A DNA stretch of 64,000 nucleotides, taken from assembly GCA_035560555.1 (NCBI GenBank), contig DATMZF010000021.1, forward strand, positions 1-64,000, given 5' to 3'. Shown piece by piece: positions 59,813 to 64,000 of the stretch; within the stretch, counting starts at the first letter, position 1; every line of letters begins with the position of its first letter. The notes beneath the pieces were generated by a model. The model was given only the letters and a program-made list of their open reading frames with translations, did not search any database and had not been told where the DNA came from. This DNA is from UBA11090 sp035560555 (GTDB lineage Bacteria; Spirochaetota; Spirochaetia; Treponematales; Rectinemataceae). A program made the translations under genes and the position numbers.

Positions 59813-60148
59813 ATGAGCGCAATAGAAACCATGATGCAGAGCGAATATTCGCGCCTATACCGCACGGTGACCAGGCTCAGGGAAGAATGCCTGCAGAGGC
59901 CGAAGGGCTCGCTCGCGGTAAAGAAGAGGGGAAAAGGCAGCTATGTCTATCTCGTCAAGCGCGTGGACGGGAAAGTTGTCACCGAATACGTGGGGAAACT
60001 GGGCACATGGAAGACGAAGGGCGTGGAGGCCAAAGTTCTGGAGCGACGCCGCTATGAGGCGGAACTCAAGGAAGCGGAAATACAGATATTCAAGCTCAAG
60101 AAATTGATGAAAGCGAGCGATGCGTTTTTTGTTGAACCGACGCGATAA
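59813..60148 (+). CDS. Conserved small basic protein, DUF6788-like
   Basis: A 111-residue basic protein. The centre (KGSLAVKKRGKGSYVYLVKR, then VDGKVVTEYVGKLGTWK) resembles a compact beta domain of DUF6788-type proteins, in which a GS-hydrophobic-YLV pattern is followed by a YVGK motif; such domains are seen in mobile-element and phage contexts. The flanks are helical and charged. The preceding ~100 bases after tRNA-Arg are noticeably AT-rich, unlike the rest of the window, which could mark past insertion beside a tRNA. No function is assigned. Confidence 0.6.
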   Translation: MSAIETMMQSEYSRLYRTVTRLREECLQRPKGSLAVKKRGKGSYVYLVKRVDGKVVTEYVGKLGTWKTKGVEAKVLERRRYEAELKEAEIQIFKLKKLMKASDAFFVEPTR

Positions 60149-60160
60149 GTATTGTAAAAT
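60132..60160 (+). promoter_or_regulatory. Promoter for galactokinase-like gene
   Basis: TTGAAC (60132-60137) and TAAAAT (60155-60160) with a 17-base spacer, overlapping the 3' end of the preceding gene. Confidence 0.55.
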
Positions 60161-60216
60161 GAATTTATTGTACGTTTTTGACCGCTCGCCGCGGTAGCTG
60201 CTGAAAAGAAGGGTTG

Positions 60217-61365
60217 ATGAAAGACATCTTCGCGGTCCACTTGGCCGAATATGAAGCCTCTCCTGTATGCGTAGCCTCCGCGCCGGCGACGGTCAAGCTT
60301 CTCGGGGAACATACCGCCAACAGCGATGGCATCGTGCTGGCGGCGGCCATCTCCTATGAGATGAAAGTGGCTATTTCCCAGCGCAAAGATTCTTCCATGC
60401 GGTTTTTCGCCTCTGACCTGGGAGAGCGAAAGAGGGCTTCCACGGGCACCCTGAAGTACAAGCGCGAGGATCGCTGGGCCAATCACGTCAAATCCATCTA
60501 CGACTATTTTTCGAAACTCTACGATTTCCAGGGCAAGGGAATAAACATCACGATCAGCGGCAACGTGCCGCAGGGCCTGGGTCTCGGCATTTCCGCCGCC
60601 ATAAACATGGCCGCCGCCCTCGCGCTCAAGACGGTTTTCAATCTCACGATAAGGAATGAGGAGCTCGCCGAGCTAGCCTGCAAGGCGCAGTCCCTATTCT
60701 TGGAAAAACAGGTGCCGATATACGATTATCTCGCTGGCATAGCGCCGGGAACCCGCTCGCTCTCCATCATCGACCTCAGGATCCCGCGGAGAAGGGCGGT
60801 CCAGTTCCTGGACGAAAGCTGGAATCTCGTTCTCACCGATTCCCGCGTGCCTCGCGCCTCGGCCGAAGTCGAGCTCAAGCAGAGGGCCGACGACTGCAAA
60901 AAGTGCCTCCAATTCATTTCGCCGCGGGGGGGCAAGACGCTCAGGGACGTGAGGATGTCGGACCTCGACGAACTCATGGGCGTCCTTCCTGAGAGCGTGC
61001 GCAGGCGCTGCATCCATGTGGTGGAGGAAACCTCCAGGGTTCTGGAAGCGGAGGAGGCGCTGGCGAAACAAGACGCGCCGGCGTTCGGAAGAATCATGAA
61101 CAAGTCCCACGCGTCCCTTCGGAATCACTATGAGATATCCTGCCCCGAGATCGATTGGCTCGTGAAGCGATCGCTCGAAATCGAGGGCATTCTCTGTTCG
61201 CGCATGACGGGGCCTGGCTTTGGCGGCAGCATCTTTTCCGTCATGAAGCAGGATGCCCTCGAAGAGTATAAAAAGCGTCTCGAGGAATATGAGAGGATTT
61301 TCGGTTTCAAAGCCCAGATCTATGAAACCTCGATAAACGGCGGGATGCGGATCGTCAGCTACTGA
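60217..61365 (+). CDS. Galactokinase-like GHMP kinase
   Basis: A 382-residue sugar kinase of the GHMP family, closest in layout to galactokinase. Motif 1 reads ASAPATVKLLGEHTANSDG where galactokinases have APGRVNLIGEHTDYN; motif 2 reads VPQGLGLGISAAINMA; the base-Asp segment reads VPIYDYLAGI, keeping the Asp of CGIMDQ-like motifs; motif 3 reads RMTGPGFGGSIFSV. Loss of the motif-1 Arg and sugar-binding Asp suggests a different substrate. The ATG at 60217 is preferred over the TTG just before it. surE follows 42 bases later. Confidence 0.85.
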   Translation: MKDIFAVHLAEYEASPVCVASAPATVKLLGEHTANSDGIVLAAAISYEMKVAISQRKDSSMRFFASDLGERKRASTGTLKYKREDRWANHVKSIYDYFSKLYDFQGKGINITISGNVPQGLGLGISAAINMAAALALKTVFNLTIRNEELAELACKAQSLFLEKQVPIYDYLAGIAPGTRSLSIIDLRIPRRRAVQFLDESWNLVLTDSRVPRASAEVELKQRADDCKKCLQFISPRGGKTLRDVRMSDLDELMGVLPESVRRRCIHVVEETSRVLEAEEALAKQDAPAFGRIMNKSHASLRNHYEISCPEIDWLVKRSLEIEGILCSRMTGPGFGGSIFSVMKQDALEEYKKRLEEYERIFGFKAQIYETSINGGMRIVSY

Positions 61366-61407
61366 ACGCCTTTCGCGGATTTTCCCTTAAACAATTCGGA
61401 GTACTAC

Positions 61408-62166
61408 ATGCGGATTCTTTTGACGAATGATGACGGCATCGACGCCGAAGGCCTCGATATTTTGGAAAGCTATCTCAAGGCGGTGACCTCCAAAGAGGGA
61501 AGGAAGCACGAAATAACCGTCATCGCCCCGGAAGGCGAGCGTTCCGGCGTCTCCCATGCCATGACCCTGCGGCGCCCCACGAAAGTCAGGAAACTGAAAG
61601 AAGGCAGTTATACCTGCTCGGGCACCCCCGCCGATTGCGTCATCGTCGCCGGTCTCAAGGTAATGAACGGACTGCCCGACCTCGTGATATCGGGCATCAA
61701 CAGGGGGCCCAACCTCGGGACGGACATCATCTACTCGGGGACCTGCGGCGCCGCGCGGCAAGCCGCCCTCGTGGGCGTTCCCGCCATGGCGGTATCCTGC
61801 GCCAAGTACCAGTCTCCGCTCGATTATCGCGCCTGCGCGGCCTTCGTCGCCAAGAATCTCGACCTGCTCGTGACCACATGGAAACCCGACAGCTTCATCA
61901 ACATCAATGGCCCCTCTTCGGACGATGAAAACCTCCTCGCCCGCTGGGCCATCCCCGGCAGGAACCGATATTATGACAATCTGAAGTGCTTCGACGGCGC
62001 CGACGGCTACATGTACTGCTTCCTCGCCGAAGGACGGAACGAGAGGGCCTTCGACCTGCAGTCGGATCATCACGCTATCTCGGAAGGCTTCATATCCGTC
62101 AGCCTCGTCAATATACATCCTGAGGCCGCGCAGCCCGCCGAATGGAACGGTTCTGTTTTCTCCTGA
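61408..62166 (+). CDS. surE: 5'/3'-nucleotidase SurE
   Basis: SurE dephosphorylates nucleoside monophosphates; 252 residues. The metal site LLTNDDGIDAEGL (~4-16) with the Asp pair, VIAPEGERSGVSHAMTL (~38-54), CSGTPADCV and SGINRGPNLGTDIIYSGT (~96-113) are family motifs. CGGAG lies ~9 bases before the ATG. Two tRNA genes follow. Confidence 0.96.
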   Translation: MRILLTNDDGIDAEGLDILESYLKAVTSKEGRKHEITVIAPEGERSGVSHAMTLRRPTKVRKLKEGSYTCSGTPADCVIVAGLKVMNGLPDLVISGINRGPNLGTDIIYSGTCGAARQAALVGVPAMAVSCAKYQSPLDYRACAAFVAKNLDLLVTTWKPDSFININGPSSDDENLLARWAIPGRNRYYDNLKCFDGADGYMYCFLAEGRNERAFDLQSDHHAISEGFISVSLVNIHPEAAQPAEWNGSVFS

Positions 62167-62194
62167 TCCCGTGGAAATAAAGCATCGGCGGCTC

Positions 62195-62224
62195 TTGACG
62201 CAATCGGATGCTTTTATGTATAGT
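62195..62224 (+). promoter_or_regulatory. Promoter for tRNA-Thr/tRNA-Tyr
   Basis: TTGACG (62195-62200) and TATAGT (62219-62224) with an 18-base spacer, 16 bases before tRNA-Thr. Confidence 0.65.
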
Positions 62225-62240
62225 CGCTTTCGTTGCCTGC

Positions 62241-62313
62241 GCCATCTTAGCTCAGCTGGCAGAGCACGTGACTTGTAATCTCGGGGTCCCCGGTTCGATT
62301 CCGGGAGATGGCT
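62241..62313 (+). tRNA. tRNA-Thr (anticodon TGT)
   Basis: A 73-base cloverleaf: acceptor GCCATCT/AGATGGC, D arm GCTC-AGCTGGCA-GAGC, anticodon loop CTTGTAA giving TGT, T arm CCCGG-TTCGATT-CCGGG. The anticodon stem CGTGA/TCTCG has one T-T mismatch. CCA is not encoded. Confidence 0.93.
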
Positions 62314-62341
62314 CGAGGGTGTTTTGAAAGTGCCCTGTTTT

Positions 62342-62424
62342 GGGGAGATTCCCGAGTGGTCAAAGGGGGCAGACTGTAAATCTGTTGGCTTACGCCTTCG
62401 AAGGTTCAAATCCTTCTCTCCCCA
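62342..62424 (+). tRNA. tRNA-Tyr (anticodon GTA)
   Basis: An 83-base class II tRNA: acceptor GGGGAGA/TCTCCCC, anticodon loop CTGTAAA giving GTA, long variable arm (TTGGCTTACGCCTTC region), T arm GAAGG-TTCAAAT-CCTTC, discriminator A. It follows tRNA-Thr by 28 bases. Confidence 0.93.
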
Positions 62425-62452
62425 AAACCTCCTCGTTTCGAGGAGGTTTTTT
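62424..62452 (+). terminator. Intrinsic terminator after tRNA-Tyr
   Basis: AAAACCTCCTCG (62424-62435) pairs with CGAGGAGGTTTT (62439-62450) around TTT, with the T-run continuing to 62452. Confidence 0.9.
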
Positions 62453-62494
62453 ATTATATGAAGAAGCGAATGTCGCCGGAGCCAGGGAGCCACC

Positions 62495-62959
62495 ATGTTT
62501 GAAGAAGCCCATCGGCATGGATTGCCGTTTGGATGCACACAATGCTCGTTCTGCTGCGCTGGCTCTCCCGGATATGTCTGGCTCTGCGACAAGGATATAG
62601 AAAGCCTTCTCGTGTTCCTCGGAATGGATTTCGAAACCTTCGTGAGGACCTGCTGCAAATATGTCGAGGTGGAAGGCGGACGCGCGCTCAGCCTGGGAGA
62701 GAGGGCGGGCTACGCTTGCGTCTTCCTCGATGGCGGAAAATGCTCGGTGTATACCGCCAGGCCCGTTCAATGCAGGACCTATCCATTCTGGGAAGAAATA
62801 CTCGAATCGGAAGCGACATGGAAAGCCGAGGTCGCCTATTGCCCCGGAATTGGTGCGGGCGGCACTGTTCCGCCCGAAAAGATCGCCGGGGCCATCCTTG
62901 AGAGCCGCTCCAATCCACGGCGCTTGTTTCCCAGGAACGGGAGCGAGGAGCAACGATGA
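62495..62959 (+). CDS. YkgJ-family cysteine-cluster protein
   Basis: A 154-residue protein with the Zn/Fe-chelating CxxCxxCC pattern (CTQCSFCCAGSPG, ~14-26), further Cys in RTCCKYV, ACVFLDGGKCSVYTARPVQCRTYPFW (in two runs) and AYCPGIG. Members of this family bind a metal or an iron-sulfur centre; the exact role is unknown. GCCAGGGAG is upstream of the ATG. Its stop overlaps the mltG start as ATGA. Confidence 0.88.
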   Translation: MFEEAHRHGLPFGCTQCSFCCAGSPGYVWLCDKDIESLLVFLGMDFETFVRTCCKYVEVEGGRALSLGERAGYACVFLDGGKCSVYTARPVQCRTYPFWEEILESEATWKAEVAYCPGIGAGGTVPPEKIAGAILESRSNPRRLFPRNGSEEQR

Positions 62960-63972
62960 GAAAAAGTAAGGCGAGACGACTGAAAACTGTCGGCTTCGTT
63001 ATCGCCATCGCGACGATTAGCCTCCTCGCGCTCACCTTTTCCGCGCCAAAGCCCGCGACCGCCTTTTCCGCGAAGGTTCTTCGGATCGAAAAGGGATACA
63101 CGGCGGGAGATGTCGCTTCGCTGCTGCGGGCTGAGGGGCTCATCAGAAATCGCCTGGTCTTCCAGATTTACTTGAGAGTCAGCGGAGCCGACAGAAAATT
63201 GAAGGCCGGAACGTATAAAATTGTCCAGGGCACGAGCCTGCCATCCCTCGTCGCGGCACTGACGCAAGGGAAAACCTTGCAGATACAGGTGACGATTCCT
63301 GAAGGCTCGACAGCGAGAGCCATAGCCCGTATCCTCGATAAGGCGGGCATCTGCGGCCAGGAAGACTTTCTCGCGGCGGTGGGAAACTCGGCGCTGACCG
63401 CCCGGGCGGGCATTCCCGGCGCCACTTTCGAAGGGTTTCTTTTTCCCGATACCTACCTCTTCTCCGAAAACAGCGACGCCGAAATGATCGCGCTCGCCAT
63501 GGCCCAGACTTTCTTCCGGAAGTTGGGGAAGATTCTTCCCGGCCGGAAACCGGACGACAAGAGGCTCTACGAAGCGGTGATTCTTGCCTCCATCGTTGAG
63601 CGGGAATATGGCGTCGAAGAAGAGGCGGGTCTCATCGCTTCGGTGTTCAAGAATCGCCTCGCCATCGACATGGCGCTTCAGTCCTGCGCGACAGTCGTCT
63701 ACATTATCACCGAAAAGCAGCGCAAGCCTCATCCCAAAGTCGTCCACTACGTGGATCTTGAGATCGACGACCCCTACAACACCTACATCCACCGAGGGCT
63801 TCCTCCCGGACCGATCTCCAACCCCGGCGAAACCTCCCTTCGCGCCGTATTCAACAGTCCCGAAAGTGATTATCTTTACTTCAGGCTCATCGAGGACTCC
63901 GAGGGCCTGCACAAGTTTTCCAAGACCTTCCAGGAACATACCGGCGAAGCGATTCCGGTCAAAGGATTCTGA
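62956..63972 (+). CDS. mltG: Endolytic murein transglycosylase MltG
   Basis: MltG cuts nascent glycan strands at the membrane; 338 residues. The N-terminal transmembrane helix (~13-30) is followed by a LysM-like region and the YceG catalytic domain. The catalytic Glu is in ASIVEREYGVEEEAGLIASVF (residues ~213-233), and PYNTYIHRGLPPGPISNPG is diagnostic. The C-terminus carries FSKTFQEHTG. It is coupled to the cysteine-cluster gene by a four-base overlap. Confidence 0.94.
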   Translation: MRKSKARRLKTVGFVIAIATISLLALTFSAPKPATAFSAKVLRIEKGYTAGDVASLLRAEGLIRNRLVFQIYLRVSGADRKLKAGTYKIVQGTSLPSLVAALTQGKTLQIQVTIPEGSTARAIARILDKAGICGQEDFLAAVGNSALTARAGIPGATFEGFLFPDTYLFSENSDAEMIALAMAQTFFRKLGKILPGRKPDDKRLYEAVILASIVEREYGVEEEAGLIASVFKNRLAIDMALQSCATVVYIITEKQRKPHPKVVHYVDLEIDDPYNTYIHRGLPPGPISNPGETSLRAVFNSPESDYLYFRLIEDSEGLHKFSKTFQEHTGEAIPVKGF

Positions 63973-63978
63973 AGAGCG

Positions 63979-64000
63979 ATGAGCAGATTACCAGAGACCC
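63979..64000 (+). CDS. Start of next gene, possibly DNA primase (partial)
   Basis: An ATG seven bases after the mltG stop opens MSRLPET and runs off the window. A basic MSR-type start and the position after mltG are compatible with dnaG, which follows mltG in treponemes as far as I recall, but seven residues cannot prove it. GAAGAG may serve as ribosome binding site. Confidence 0.35.

Noticed and set aside
62241..62424. tRNA-Thr/tRNA-Tyr pair as part of a tuf operon
   Set aside because: These tRNAs often precede tufA, but here a strong terminator and an unrelated gene follow.

Overview
The window is a GC-rich bacterial chromosome segment made almost entirely of housekeeping genes. It most resembles a spirochaete of the Treponema lineage. 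Pointers are: the order rpsB-tsf-frr-uppS-cdsA-dxr-rseP without pyrH between tsf and frr (the order I recall for Treponema pallidum); a SpoVG homologue in a plainly non-sporulating gene set; several lipoproteins with short lipoboxes; a specialised NusG paralog; and the rpsF-ssb-rpsR-rplI-dnaB order. The assignment is an inference from gene content and order, not from a search. I see no insertion sequence, prophage, integrase or CRISPR array. No gap between genes exceeds 300 bases; the largest is about 230.

Layout. 1-4000: a degenerate receiver-like protein, then mfd. 4016-8687 (minus strand): five overlapping genes, namely a NusG paralog, the molybdenum, 2Fe-2S and FAD subunits of a xanthine-dehydrogenase-like enzyme, and an RsmI-like methyltransferase. 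8815-12591: ligA and argS. 12714-17296: rplU, rpmA, obgE, nadD, yqeK, an LCP-family protein and rsfS (ribosome assembly, NAD synthesis, envelope). 17413-17745: a very acidic small protein. 17975-25369: ispE, spoVG, tRNA-Gln, rplY, tilS, ftsH and a lipoprotein HtrA-like protease. 25420-27327: a hybrid histidine kinase. 27351-31383 (minus): an ABC importer coupled to an RqcH/NFACT protein. 31417-34227 (minus): secA. 34350-39818: a lipoprotein, an FAD oxidoreductase, nnr, a membrane protein and a NUDIX hydrolase. 39805-42670 (minus): xseB, xseA and an ArsB/NhaD-type permease. 42784-45600: a DEAH helicase with an Arg/Gly/Asp-rich insert. 45622-47714 (minus): trmB and hisS. 47895-52073: rpsF, ssb, rpsR, a DUF2232-like membrane protein, rplI and dnaB. 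52080-59490 (minus): maf, rpsB, tsf, frr, uppS, cdsA, dxr and rseP. 59636-64000: tRNA-Arg, a small conserved protein, a galactokinase-like GHMP kinase, surE, tRNA-Thr, tRNA-Tyr, a YkgJ-type cysteine-cluster protein, mltG and the first bases of what may be dnaG.

Most genes are tightly packed with ATGA, GTGA or TGATG overlaps, so translational coupling is the main organising principle. Sigma70-type promoters are recognisable at many divergent junctions and often have an 18-base spacer. Several (ligA, hrpA, ispE) place the -10 box so close to the start codon that the mRNA should be leaderless.

The least ordinary parts are: (1) the NusG-paralog-led molybdenum hydroxylase operon, whose large subunit has lost most recognisable cofactor-contact motifs but keeps the C-terminal glutamate; (2) an L27 protein missing about five residues of the N-terminal arm; (3) the near-pure Asp/Glu protein; (4) three tandem 26-30 base palindromic units that repeat the 3' end of the permease gene; (5) the RDG-rich insert in the helicase; (6) a galactokinase-like enzyme with an altered sugar-recognition motif.
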